Positions 1 to 9,823 of a stretch of 64,000 nucleotides of DNA are shown piece after piece (position 1 is the stretch's first letter; every line of letters begins with the position of its first letter). The notes beneath the pieces were generated by a model. That model did no database searches and was not told the DNA's origin. It was given only the letters and a program-made list of their open reading frames with translations. Made by a program: the position numbers and the translations under genes. Source of the stretch: Thermoproteota archaeon (lineage in GTDB: Archaea > Thermoproteota > Bathyarchaeia > RBG-16-48-13 > GCA-020355125); NCBI GenBank assembly GCA_030837285.1, contig JAUPKU010000010.1, positions 1 to 64,000 on the forward strand. Direction: 5' to 3'.

Positions 1-354
1 GTCAGATTTCGTCTTGCGTACAGTACCGTCTTGATGCTCTGGCGGGGAATATATCGTGTATAGTTTGAGTTCTTCCGTTTTTGACGTGTTCATAATATTA
101 TGTTTAGCACCAGCTGGTACTACGACCGCATCTCCATCAGAAACCTTGTATTTAGCACCATCTATGGTAACTACGCCTTCACCTCTCTCGAATCTGAAGA
201 ATTGGTCAACAGTCTTGTGGACTTCCTCGCCAATCTCTTCACCTGGCTTGAGACTCATCAGCACAAGCTGACTGTACTTCCCCGTATAGAGTACATGTCT
301 AAAATTGCCATTGTTTAGAGTGGCTTTCTCGATATTAGACTTAAAACCTTTCAT
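1..354 (-). CDS. Cupin-domain protein, C-terminus truncated by window edge
   Basis: Reverse-strand reading from ATG at 354: MKGFKSNIEKATLNNGNFRHVLYTGKYSQLVLMSLKPGEEIGEEVHKTVDQFFRFERGEGVV.. VPAGAKHN, typical cupin_2 pattern. Not in the ORF track because it runs off the window. Confidence 0.8.
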   Translation of the reverse strand, partial: MKGFKSNIEKATLNNGNFRHVLYTGKYSQLVLMSLKPGEEIGEEVHKTVDQFFRFERGEGVVTIDGAKYKVSDGDAVVVPAGAKHNIMNTSKTEELKLYTIYSPPEHQDGTVRKTKSD

Positions 355-548
355 ATATTCACTCCTCACTTATTATTTTAGACCTTTCTATTTAATAGTC
401 TTCGTAGCTCATTTCTATAATCTTGTTTTTTACAAACAGGAGAATTGTTTGGAGGATACGGTCTAAACTGTTTTGTTTAGTTTGTGTTCTACAACCACAT
501 TAGCGCTGTGAATCGCTAATTTGCACAAGCATGATGTTCAGAGTGATA

Positions 549-2933
549 CTAAGCAGGAACCCAAGTGAGCGCGACTAATCTTACTAGGACATCTTTTCTT
601 GCAGGAGCGATCAAGACCTTCTCTAAGTTCTCAGTCAAAGGATCGGTTCTTTTCATATTGTCATTGATGTCAGCTTGGAATTGTTTCTCTAATTCCGATC
701 GTTGCTTCTGGAGTGAGTCAAGTTGAACTTCAGCGGCTCTAACGTCTTCTGCTTCTTTGAAGCTCTGATTTAAGCTCTTTGTCACACTTCTTCTGCCACC
801 TAGAAAAGATCCGAGTAAGGCGGAACCTATTGATGTAATAGCATCTATCTTCTTTTCTCTGGACTGCGCTGATTGATGCGCCAAAACCAGTTTTGCTCTG
901 CCTATACGTTGATCTAAGCTTGAAAACTTTGAAGCATATTTCTTCTGAAGCTCGTCGGAAAACTTGTCTCGCTTTTCTCTAGATATCAGCTGAAGTCGTA
1001 CTCTAAATTCACGTTCACTCTCTCCGGGTTTGGAGTACTCTCCTGAACTAGGGCTTTGGAGAAGCTCGATTTTCTGGGTGTTCACTAGCCACGCTATGAA
1101 GTCTCGCTGCCACAGATTATAGTTTTTAGCTTTAGAAGCAGAGAGTGACAATTCAGAGTACTTTACTCCTTCAAGAGGAACAGTCTTAAGACTGGAAATG
1201 TTCACGCTTGTTTCTTTTGCCTGATCCCATCTGACTGGTACTGGATCAGTGGTTATAGGGGTAAGGAATGTCAGTTCCTTCGTTAAGTCTATACTCGTCT
1301 TCACATCTGTGAAATGAACTTGCGCGGCTCCCAGGACAGTTGGTTGAAGAACTAAGGGATTCTGCCCAATAGTTTTCTCCTCCGGTGCTTGTATGAAATA
1401 TTGGGGAATGTCAGGGGGTAAAACAGGTCTTTCATCAGCTGCTTTCTGTATAGGAGTTGCAGAGACATCGAAAATCTCTGTTGTTTTTTCAGTAGATGCT
1501 TGGTTGATTGCGGTTTTCTTGATTGGATCCATCAGTGTCTTTATCTGATTCCGGGTTAAGGGACCGCGTAGGTATGACATGGCCCATCTTGTCTCGAATA
1601 CGGTTGGCTGATCCAAGTTCACATTATGCATCAGAAATATTCGATTTTGGAGTGAGGAGAGGATATGATCAACTGTCTCCCTTTCGAATTTCCCTGTTGT
1701 GCTGGCTGCAACGCCTTCTAGAGCCTCTAAAACCCTTGCTTTGTCTCTTTCGGTTTGCAGGCGACCTATGAACCAGGTACCTGTATTTGATAGAGCTTTG
1801 TAATCCAGATCCACGGGATTTTGTGTTGCCAATACCACTCCGACTCCAAAGGCTCTAGCTTGCTTTAGAAGAGTCATTAGTGGCGTTTTTGATGGAGGAT
1901 TGGCGACTGGTGGCAGATAACCGAATACTTCATCCATATAGACGATTGTTCGCAGGCTGGTTGTTCCAGACTGGGTTCTCATCCAGCCCACTATCTGATT
2001 GAGGAGAAGCGACACGAAGAACATTCGTTCAGGATCGCTAAGGTGGGCTATATAAAAGATTGTAGCTTTTGGCTTTCCATTCTGATTGTGTATGAGTCGA
2101 TCGATGTTTAGAGATTCACCTTCTAGCCAGAGCTGGAACCCAGGTGCTGCTAGGAGATTGTTGACTTTTGTGACTACCTCGAAACGTTCTTTGGACGGGA
2201 AGAAGGATTCTATGTCGAGAAGACCGATGCGTTTCATCGGAGGATTTTGGATTCGCTGGACAAGTTTAACCAAATCCAAGTCTTCTCCTTGTTTCCAAGC
2301 ATAATTTAGTATTGTCGAGATTAGAATGTGTTCTTTGGATTGGAGGGGGTCTGCCTCTATCCCCAATAAACCGAGGAGACTTGAAACTGTGGTTGTTACT
2401 TGTTCTTGCAGCAACTCTTCATCATTGACGATTTCAGTTGGGGGGGCTGAGAAGGATCGGAGGATCGATATTGGGATTCCTGCACTGCTTCCAGGAGTAT
2501 ATATTTTAAAGTCCACTGCTCCTCGAAGTCTCTTTATCCGCTCGCCATCTTCACCCCATGTCTTGAGACCGTTACTCCAAAATTCTGCTTGCTGCTTAGC
2601 ATAGTCCTGTGGAGAAAAACCCTTCCTTAGGGCGTCTTCCTCATTTATCCACGGCATGAAGTCTTCCTGTCTGAGTTCGGGGAAAGTCAAAAGCAGATTT
2701 GTCATATCACCTTTAGGGTCTATTATTATCGAAGGGATATTGTCTATGGCTGCCTCTTCGAGGAGGCATATGCATAGGCCTGTTTTCCCGCTTCCAGTCA
2801 TACCTATGCAGACAGCGTGGGTTACAAGATCTTTTGAGTTATAGAGTAGCATACCTTCAACAGGAGCTTTTTTGAATATATCATAGGGTCGACCCAGATA
2901 GAACACGCCTAATTTTTCAAATGCCATCAACAA
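549..2933 (-). CDS. HerA/DUF87-like ATP-binding protein with coiled-coil C-terminal region
   Basis: 794 aa; Walker A GMTGSGKTG, IIIDPKGDMTN, VYMDEVFGYLPP Walker B, LATQNPVDLDYKALSNTGTWFIGRLQT motif of HerA-like ATPases. Confidence 0.85.
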   Translation of the reverse strand: MLMAFEKLGVFYLGRPYDIFKKAPVEGMLLYNSKDLVTHAVCIGMTGSGKTGLCICLLEEAAIDNIPSIIIDPKGDMTNLLLTFPELRQEDFMPWINEEDALRKGFSPQDYAKQQAEFWSNGLKTWGEDGERIKRLRGAVDFKIYTPGSSAGIPISILRSFSAPPTEIVNDEELLQEQVTTTVSSLLGLLGIEADPLQSKEHILISTILNYAWKQGEDLDLVKLVQRIQNPPMKRIGLLDIESFFPSKERFEVVTKVNNLLAAPGFQLWLEGESLNIDRLIHNQNGKPKATIFYIAHLSDPERMFFVSLLLNQIVGWMRTQSGTTSLRTIVYMDEVFGYLPPVANPPSKTPLMTLLKQARAFGVGVVLATQNPVDLDYKALSNTGTWFIGRLQTERDKARVLEALEGVAASTTGKFERETVDHILSSLQNRIFLMHNVNLDQPTVFETRWAMSYLRGPLTRNQIKTLMDPIKKTAINQASTEKTTEIFDVSATPIQKAADERPVLPPDIPQYFIQAPEEKTIGQNPLVLQPTVLGAAQVHFTDVKTSIDLTKELTFLTPITTDPVPVRWDQAKETSVNISSLKTVPLEGVKYSELSLSASKAKNYNLWQRDFIAWLVNTQKIELLQSPSSGEYSKPGESEREFRVRLQLISREKRDKFSDELQKKYASKFSSLDQRIGRAKLVLAHQSAQSREKKIDAITSIGSALLGSFLGGRRSVTKSLNQSFKEAEDVRAAEVQLDSLQKQRSELEKQFQADINDNMKRTDPLTENLEKVLIAPARKDVLVRLVALTWVPA

Positions 2934-3156
2934 CCATCTCAGATGAGCATTGTATAATAGAATAGAGCAATCTCAACTCTTCTATCCAGTGGATTCCTAT
3001 AAATATAGTGATGTTTTTACGTAAAACTTCTTCGAGATAAAAGATTTCTTGTGAAAACCAGCGAGATCATCGGTTGCTATCGACCTTGCGATGGAGTAAG
3101 AGAACTTGTAAGAACCCGATGATTTTTAAGAATTATGATTTAGCACATTCGTATCT

Positions 3157-3190
3157 CATAGAAGGGTCATAATCATAGAAGGGTCATAAT
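3157..3190. repeat. Perfect tandem duplication, 2 x 17 bp (catagaagggtcataat)
   Basis: Read directly: 3157-3173 and 3174-3190 identical. Confidence 0.95.
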
Positions 3191-3285
3191 GAACAGTTAA
3201 TCTTATCGAAAAATGTCTTATTTGTGTTTGTGTGCGAACATTATCAGGAACTATTCTATTAAATAACGAAGGGGAAAATGGTCGT

Positions 3286-3921
3286 TTAATATTCTATTTT
3301 CCTTGAGAGTGTCTTTGCCTGTTCAATCCACTGTTTTACTTCGCTTAGGGTCGGTGGTCTACGGACAAGCTTCTTCGTCTCGTTCACTTCCAGCATTTTG
3401 GCGTGGAGATTCTCTGCAACTCTTTTCGAAAGTTCAACTACAGTGTCAACTCCTGCTACTTCCAAGAACTCAGAGTACTCTTCACCCACACCCTTAATCC
3501 TGAACAGATCAGCCATGTTAACCCACTTGAGAATCAGCTTCTCACTAATCTCCATCTTCTCTGCAAGTGTTTTCCGTCCTTTTGGCGTTGAACCAGCATC
3601 TAGAAGGTCGGCGGTCGTTTTAATTCCTGCTTCGACTAGTTTCCCAACGTAGACTGGACCTATTCCCTCGATGTCCTCAATTTTTGACGTGGCTCTTCTA
3701 GCTTTTTCTACTTTTGCATTTGTCCCAGAAGCTTTCTTTTCAATATAGGTTTTAAGGGTCTTCACATTTTCTTCGTGTTTACTTGATCTTCGCGGGTCGA
3801 TCGATATACCACTCTTCAAAGCTTGGTCGATGCTTAATCCCGCATCTTTCAATTCTGCTTTGCTGAAGCCTTTCCCCGTCCTTGTTATTGTGCTTCTTTT
3901 AACAATCGAGTCTGTGCTCAT
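3286..3921 (-). CDS. DUF4332-like helix-hairpin-helix protein
   Basis: IEDIEGIGPVYVGKLVEAGIKTTADLLDAG...RIKGVGEEYSEFLEVAGVDTVVEL, two HhH repeats. Confidence 0.75.
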   Translation of the reverse strand: MSTDSIVKRSTITRTGKGFSKAELKDAGLSIDQALKSGISIDPRRSSKHEENVKTLKTYIEKKASGTNAKVEKARRATSKIEDIEGIGPVYVGKLVEAGIKTTADLLDAGSTPKGRKTLAEKMEISEKLILKWVNMADLFRIKGVGEEYSEFLEVAGVDTVVELSKRVAENLHAKMLEVNETKKLVRRPPTLSEVKQWIEQAKTLSRKIEY

Positions 3922-4174
3922 CTTTTATCACCATTTAATGTTAAGCTTCCTGACTTAAAGTTTAGTCTCTATATAAACAAACTATGCTTTTTATTTTCAA
4001 TCTAAATTTTAATGTGATGGTGGATCTTGTATAAGAGAGAAAATAAGGAAGAAAAGGAAGAAGTATGTAAGAAAGTAAAAGTAAATTTAGTGCTAAATTA
4101 TTATTAAATGAGACAGAAAGACTCTTATAGAAATCTTTTTGAATCAATTATCATTAATAGGATAGGGAGATACA

Positions 4175-4549
4175 ATGAAAGGTGCAATAGTGTTTTTAGC
4201 AGTCTTCATAATATTTATCGCGGTTACTTTGGGATATCCGACTTTGCCTTTTGGAAGTCAAATATACAATGCAGTAGGAGGAGTCAATATTAATTATCCA
4301 ATACTAGGGATACCTATCACAACTTTGGTGCCTGCGGTATTCAATGGAGTTGTCTACGGTTTCATAGCGTGGCTGATTTATTCAATAGCCTCTGGAGCAA
4401 TGGGAAGAGGAAATAAGACGCCAAATCAAACAATTCAGCAAAATGTGACAGTCAAGGTTGAAGACAAAGAGAAGGATGCTAAAGTAGAAAAAAGCGAGAC
4501 TAAGACCGATAAAGAAAAAACTGATGAGACCAAAGGACAATCAAAATAG
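4175..4549 (+). CDS. Small membrane protein with charged Lys/Glu/Asp-rich C-terminal tail
   Basis: 124 aa; ATG start; two hydrophobic segments, then KDAKVEKSETKTDKEKTDETKGQSK. Confidence 0.6.
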   Translation: MKGAIVFLAVFIIFIAVTLGYPTLPFGSQIYNAVGGVNINYPILGIPITTLVPAVFNGVVYGFIAWLIYSIASGAMGRGNKTPNQTIQQNVTVKVEDKEKDAKVEKSETKTDKEKTDETKGQSK

Positions 4550-5330
4550 ATTTCCTTTTTTATTCTTAATTGGTATGTGTATTATCGTTTTCGCGAGGTT
4601 ACATTCTTCTTTTTCCATTACTAAGATATAGGAAGAGCCTTCAGAATCTATGAACTCCCTCGCCCTCCACCCTGTCCCTTTAATTATCTCCTTCACTTCG
4701 TCCTTTGACGCTAGAAGATAATCTAACCATGGAGTAGCGTATTTCCTGTATCTTATCTTGATTCTTAGTTGGCCACTCATTCTACCTCTTCTCCTGTTAA
4801 GCTCCTGATAGTCTAGATGATCCTGGTCGTCTGTCTTGTATGGATCGCATGTCCCAGCTATTATCAAAGCATCTCTGGAAGTTATTCTTCATAACTCTTG
4901 AGGAGCCCTCTAGCCTTATTGAAGATACCTAATAAGCCAAAGTTGTTACCAAACATTATGATAGTATCGAAGGAATTTGGCTTAAATTTCACTTCTTCTA
5001 TAGACATAACTTTTTCAGTCCTCTAAGCCTGCAAATCTTGATGGAAAGAGGTAAAACGTCGATCCCTAGAATATCGTAGTCTTTCTCCTGTAGTTACAGA
5101 GAGTGTCTTCCTACGCCACAGCCAACATCTAGAACTCTACTTTTAATATATTCTATCGCCTTCTTCTCGTAGGATGGCCATTACTCGTAACTCGAAAAGT
5201 ATAATTTGCCTCCTGTAGACAAGCTGAAATAACCGTCATCTCTCTCGACTATTTCAGGGCTATAGATTCAATTATAATGCGCCCAAATCTCCTGTCCATA
5301 AGCATCTTCGTCAGATGTTAGATTCTTCAA
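4541..5330 (-). pseudogene. Degenerate class I SAM-dependent methyltransferase
   Basis: Reverse strand reads DEDAYGQEIWAHYN* ... YSPEIVERDDGYFSLSTGGKLYFSSYE*WPSYEKKAIEYIKSRVLDVGCGVGRHSL*LQEKDYDILGIDVLPLSIKICRLRGLKK then frameshift MSIEEVKFKPNSFDTIIMFGNNFGLLGIFNKARGLLKSYE then frameshift ITSRDALIIAGTCDPYKTDDQDHLDYQELNRRRGRM. Multiple stops and frameshifts. Confidence 0.85.
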
Positions 5331-5457
5331 TAGATATCACACTGCTAAAAGCATGATTCTAAGATAGAAATTAAGATTATATTATTTCTACAATGCACGT
5401 TATGAGAGAAAGTTATATCGGTTTATAGGATTATTAGGATAGGGGGTTGTGTGGGTT

Positions 5458-6219
5458 ATGAGTTTGAATGTTGTCAAGGAATTGTTGAAGGATGGAAAAG
5501 TAGCTGTTGGAACAAGTTGTGGACCAAGAGATCCAGTGGCACTCTTAGCGGAGGCGGGGTTTGACCATATTTTCTTTGATACACAGCATGCACCTGTAGA
5601 TATTAAAGAGTTAGTGCCTGCAATGCAGGCTATGAAGGGAAAGAGGGCTGTACCTATCATTCGGGTTGGAGAGAATGATCCTGCATTGATCTGTTATGCC
5701 CTTGACATCGGAGCTAAGGGCGTAATAATTCCCATGGTCGACACGAGAGAAGACGCTGAAAGGGCAGTTCGGAGTTGCAAGTATCCACCTGAGGGAAATA
5801 GGAGCGGTGCCATGACCGGAGCGGTGGAGTACTGGGGAACGTTTAAGACTTTTCGCGATTACTCTGCAGCTGCAAATAGTGGGGTGCTGGTGCTTCCTCA
5901 GATTGAGACGGCGGAGTCTGTCAAGAATATTGACGAGATTACTTCTGTGTCCGGCATTGATGTGGCATTAGTGGGACCTCTTGACCTCTCGGTAAGTATG
6001 GGATTGACTGAGGACTATGGAAATCCAAAGTATCAGGAAGCGCTTGATAAGGTTGTCAGAGCCTGCAAGAAAACGGGGGTTACACCTGGCGCATGGTTTA
6101 TTCCAGGAGCGATAGACCCTAACAAGTTCATAGCTAAGGGATTCAGACTATTTACAATGGGCTGGCGTCCGTATCTTATGGATGGAGTGAAAAACCGACT
6201 AGAAAAAATCAGAAGATAA
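5458..6219 (+). CDS. HpcH/HpaI aldolase family protein (2-dehydro-3-deoxyglucarate aldolase-like)
   Basis: LAEAGFDHIFFDTQHAPVD, VPIIRVGENDPALICYALDIGAKGVIIPMVDTREDAERAV, IDVALVGPLDLSVSMGL. Confidence 0.85.
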   Translation: MSLNVVKELLKDGKVAVGTSCGPRDPVALLAEAGFDHIFFDTQHAPVDIKELVPAMQAMKGKRAVPIIRVGENDPALICYALDIGAKGVIIPMVDTREDAERAVRSCKYPPEGNRSGAMTGAVEYWGTFKTFRDYSAAANSGVLVLPQIETAESVKNIDEITSVSGIDVALVGPLDLSVSMGLTEDYGNPKYQEALDKVVRACKKTGVTPGAWFIPGAIDPNKFIAKGFRLFTMGWRPYLMDGVKNRLEKIRR

Positions 6220-6494
6220 AAATACTCTAAACTCCAGTCACATGTATGCATTTTTTGTCTCTTTTTTCTACTGAGTCTGACAACGCCAACAAATTACATA
6301 AGTCTACTCTTGCTTTGTTTTGGCTTTTCAGAAAACTCATTTTACCGTTTGTAGCGATATCGATTCGGATAATTTAAAGGTAGATTGGAGTCAAAATTAT
6401 AAATTTCCTACTGATTAGAAGAAATAGCAAGAAAGATGAATAGTTAAAACATCTTACCGCGTGTATTTGATGCGAAATCCTTTCCGCCTCTTAG

Positions 6495-6836
6495 CTAAGC
6501 ATCCCTCTTCTCTAGGACTTCTCGAATACGTTTTAACTCAGCCAAAATTTGGAGGTCAACATTTTCTGAACCAGGTGATGGTCTTCTCTGATGGCTTTCC
6601 TGAGGATATTCTCTTTGGATGCGGCCTTCTGGTCTTGACGATCTTCTCTTAGTCCAGCACTCTTGGCAGTATACCGGACGATCTCCTGTTGGTCGGAATG
6701 GAACTTCACATTCCCTACCGCAGTCAGAGCAAACACTTTTATACATTTCTTTGGAGTGCCGATCGAAACCTTGTCTACCTCTGGGACCACGGTCGCGGCT
6801 AAAACTTCGCTTACCCCTATAACCCATTTCGTTCAC
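6495..6836 (-). CDS. CxxC-x17-CxxC zinc-ribbon protein
   Basis: VCSDCGRECEVPFRPTGDRPVYCQECW in an Arg-rich small protein. Confidence 0.75.
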   Translation of the reverse strand: MNEMGYRGKRSFSRDRGPRGRQGFDRHSKEMYKSVCSDCGRECEVPFRPTGDRPVYCQECWTKRRSSRPEGRIQREYPQESHQRRPSPGSENVDLQILAELKRIREVLEKRDA

Positions 6837-6987
6837 TTCTCTTTCTTATGTATATCTAGAAGCTGACTGGCTTTAAGACTTTGTTGAAGACGATATGTTG
6901 TTTTTGCTTGTATATACAGCTTGCATATATCATGTAGAATTATTGTTTATTGCCGAAAATATTTTGCCTAAATGGCTAGTTTATTTT

Positions 6988-7575
6988 TTATGTTTCATTT
7001 CCTTCATTGGTACTTGATTTATTTGAGCGGTGGATGTCGCCGTTTAGGATCATGCTTGCAATACGACGTTCTTCCGGGCTACGGGTGCCTTGATGTTTAG
7101 CATAGATGTTAAAATATTTTCTTGTAAGTTCTCTGACCTTTTCTTCATCATGTTCGTATTTCAGGTGTAGTAGCTCATGGATTAGAGCAGCTCTAGCTCT
7201 GCTTTTAACATAGTACTTTGCGTTTTCACGCCCAAGTCTTAGCATTGGTCCTTGACAGAATTCTGGTCCCTTCGGGTATAGAATGATTTTCCCTTTACTG
7301 TTGCAGCTTCCGACAAGTCCATTTCCATTCTCCTTTTTGAATGGAAACATCCTGATTTGAACGTCCTTAACCCTATATTCGTCTATTTCTTCTTTTTTCA
7401 ACATCCAATTAAGAAACCTTTGAAATAAAGGTTTTTTCAGTGTATTTAGGACAAAGAAATTATATTTCATGTAGAAATGGGACTGTTCTCCGAATAATTC
7501 CACATTTTTTTCAGAGCCAAGAGTTATTCTCATATTATCTAACAAGATTGCTATTGATTCTTCCAGCGCGGGCAT
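6988..7575 (-). CDS. Putative HExxH zinc-metallopeptidase-like protein
   Basis: 195 aa; RAALIHELLHLKYEHDEEKVRELTRKYF contains HELLH. Confidence 0.5.
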   Translation of the reverse strand: MPALEESIAILLDNMRITLGSEKNVELFGEQSHFYMKYNFFVLNTLKKPLFQRFLNWMLKKEEIDEYRVKDVQIRMFPFKKENGNGLVGSCNSKGKIILYPKGPEFCQGPMLRLGRENAKYYVKSRARAALIHELLHLKYEHDEEKVRELTRKYFNIYAKHQGTRSPEERRIASMILNGDIHRSNKSSTNEGNET

Positions 7576-8012
7576 CTAGAAAAGAGTCCGTGATGCAAAA
7601 TATAATACTCCTGCTGAGTATATAAATCAAGAGGAATTAGCCCGTACAAGAACAAATCTTGTATGCAACTTTGTTCGCGCTAAAGAGTCTGCTATGTCGC
7701 GTATAGTATCACTATTTAGATACTGTCACATTTAGAACATCGATAATTCTTGAACGCCTTTTTTTATGGCTCTTCCTATTATATCATGAAGCAACAGCAC
7801 CATAACTTACATTCCGCCAGTGCGAGCTGAAATCATAGTTATGAAATATCAAACTAACTTTGACAAAGCGGGGAAAAATGATAAGAGAATCGCTCTCAGA
7901 ACACGGTTTTCCTTCAAGTTAATCGTGCTATATTGACATTTATCTGCATAATAACGACCCAGGAACACTCCTTATTATAAAAACTAAAATATCATCCAGT
8001 CTGCTCATTCTC

Positions 8013-8945
8013 ATGTGGAATGTTTTGTCGCAAAATAAGACAATTGCTGTGACAGGTGCAAATGGATTCTTAGGTCGTAATTGCCTGTCGAAAGCGATGA
8101 AAATGGGCTTCAGGGTGAGAGGGGTAGTTCGCCGCCCGGAAACCGCGAAGATAGTCAAGGAACTCGGGGCAGAATCAATAATCGTGAAAAATTTTGATGA
8201 AGACACTTTAATGAATGCTTTTCAGGGTTGCGACGGAGTCATACACTTGATTGGAATTGTCAATGAGAAGTATGGAACCTTCGAAGAGACCAATGTAAGG
8301 GGAACAAGAATCGTTTTGAAGTGCACTAACAAAAGCCAAGTGCCAAGATTCGTTACACCCTCAGGTTTAGGAGTGGACCAGTATAGCAGGAAGCCTTGGG
8401 CGACAAATGGATATTTCGCCTCAAAAATGGAGATTGAGAGAATGTGCCAGTCTAGCTCTGTACCTTATGTTATTTTTCGACCGACTTACATACTTGGACC
8501 AGGCGACGAGCTGCTACCAAGCCTTGTAGATGCTATACACAGTGGAAAAGCATTCACGGTCAATGGAGGAAAGACGCCCATGCAGCCATTGTTTGTAGGG
8601 GATGCGACGGAAGTGTTCCTGCGAGCAGCGATTGGCTGGGGAAAAGTGAACTCTATTTACGATCTTGTAGGACCTGAAGTGGTATCATTATTAGAGTTAA
8701 TACACAGAGTGGCTGGAATAATGCAACAGGAAGGATTTGATGTTCCACACTATAAGATAGTGGATTTATTGCCTGAGGAGGCGATGAGAGTGATGGACTT
8801 GTCTAAAGAAGAGGTTGACGTGATGATGTGCGATGTATTGGGAAACCCCGAGCAATTTACTCGCGACTTCAACATTAAGTCCACTTCTCTGGATGAAGCC
8901 ATTCGTGTGGCTGTTAGAGCAGAAAGAGACGAGGAGTCTAAGTAA
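8013..8945 (+). CDS. NAD(P)-binding SDR/NDUFA9-like NAD-dependent epimerase
   Basis: IAVTGANGFLGRNCLSKAMKMGFRVRGVVR; GCDGVIHLIGIVNEKYGTFEETNVRGT; YVIFRPTYILGPGDE. Confidence 0.85.
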   Translation: MWNVLSQNKTIAVTGANGFLGRNCLSKAMKMGFRVRGVVRRPETAKIVKELGAESIIVKNFDEDTLMNAFQGCDGVIHLIGIVNEKYGTFEETNVRGTRIVLKCTNKSQVPRFVTPSGLGVDQYSRKPWATNGYFASKMEIERMCQSSSVPYVIFRPTYILGPGDELLPSLVDAIHSGKAFTVNGGKTPMQPLFVGDATEVFLRAAIGWGKVNSIYDLVGPEVVSLLELIHRVAGIMQQEGFDVPHYKIVDLLPEEAMRVMDLSKEEVDVMMCDVLGNPEQFTRDFNIKSTSLDEAIRVAVRAERDEESK

Positions 8946-9635
8946 ATGCCTATTGCTATTGTGTTATTGTCAGGAGGAATCGACTCCACTACCGCCCTGT
9001 ACTGGGCTATGAAACAGGAGTTCACAATTTTGTCCATAACCTGTAAGTATCCCTCCCGACCTGCTAAAGAACTTGAGGCTGTTCGAAATATAAAACAGTG
9101 TGCAGGAGTCAACTGCATTGAGGTTGAACTGCCATTCTTGAGAACCGCTGCAGAGATAATGAAAGAGAACCCTTCTCTATTAGGTAATGCAAAGATTCCT
9201 GAAGGTTTTATTCCTGCTAGGAATACCATTTTCTACTCTGTAGCAACTTACTTTGCTGAGATCTATAATGCAAGTTTCATAGTGGCGGGGCATATAGAAA
9301 CAGATTCAATAGGTTTCCCAGATGCGACGCCAAGGTTCTTCCAACTGATGGAGCAACTCATAAACGAAACCAAGTTAAAGCGAGATAATGATTCTTTGAA
9401 TGGAATTCAACTGGTTATGCCTTTCCTTCACAGAACCAAACAGGATGTCTTGAAGATTGGAAGTACTCTAGGAGTCCCTTATGAGCTAACATGGAGCTGC
9501 TACTATGATGGAAATGAGCCATGCCAGAGATGTGTACAATGTTCTGAGAGAACAGATGCATTCGCCAAAGCTGGGCTTAAAGATCCACAATTATCAAATC
9601 AACCAGTAAAAAGAATGAGCGGAAAAGAATCTTAA
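8946..9635 (+). CDS. queC: 7-cyano-7-deazaguanine synthase
   Basis: VLLSGGIDSTTALYWA PP-loop; FIPARNTIFYSVATYFAE; C-terminal CysX motif WSCYYDGNEPCQRCVQCSERTDAF. ATG abuts the upstream stop codon. Confidence 0.9.
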   Translation: MPIAIVLLSGGIDSTTALYWAMKQEFTILSITCKYPSRPAKELEAVRNIKQCAGVNCIEVELPFLRTAAEIMKENPSLLGNAKIPEGFIPARNTIFYSVATYFAEIYNASFIVAGHIETDSIGFPDATPRFFQLMEQLINETKLKRDNDSLNGIQLVMPFLHRTKQDVLKIGSTLGVPYELTWSCYYDGNEPCQRCVQCSERTDAFAKAGLKDPQLSNQPVKRMSGKES

Positions 9636-9823
9636 TAACACCCATATGATTTTTTGAATCCCCCACAACCCTCCAATTAAGTGCATTTAACAGTAAGAGC
9701 TAGTAGGTAACTGGATTTTCCTGATATGAAGCCAACTTCAGTGTTATCGATGAAAATTGATATATCCTAGAAACTCTGATTTTTAATTGACTCTAGTCGC
9801 CTTTTAGACTTGGAGGGTTATTT

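Noticed and set aside
3962-4147. 61-aa minus-strand ORF
   Set aside because: Low-complexity AT-rich translation without homology features.
8750-9229. 159-aa minus-strand ORF
   Set aside because: Antisense to the SDR/queC genes, which have unmistakable motifs.
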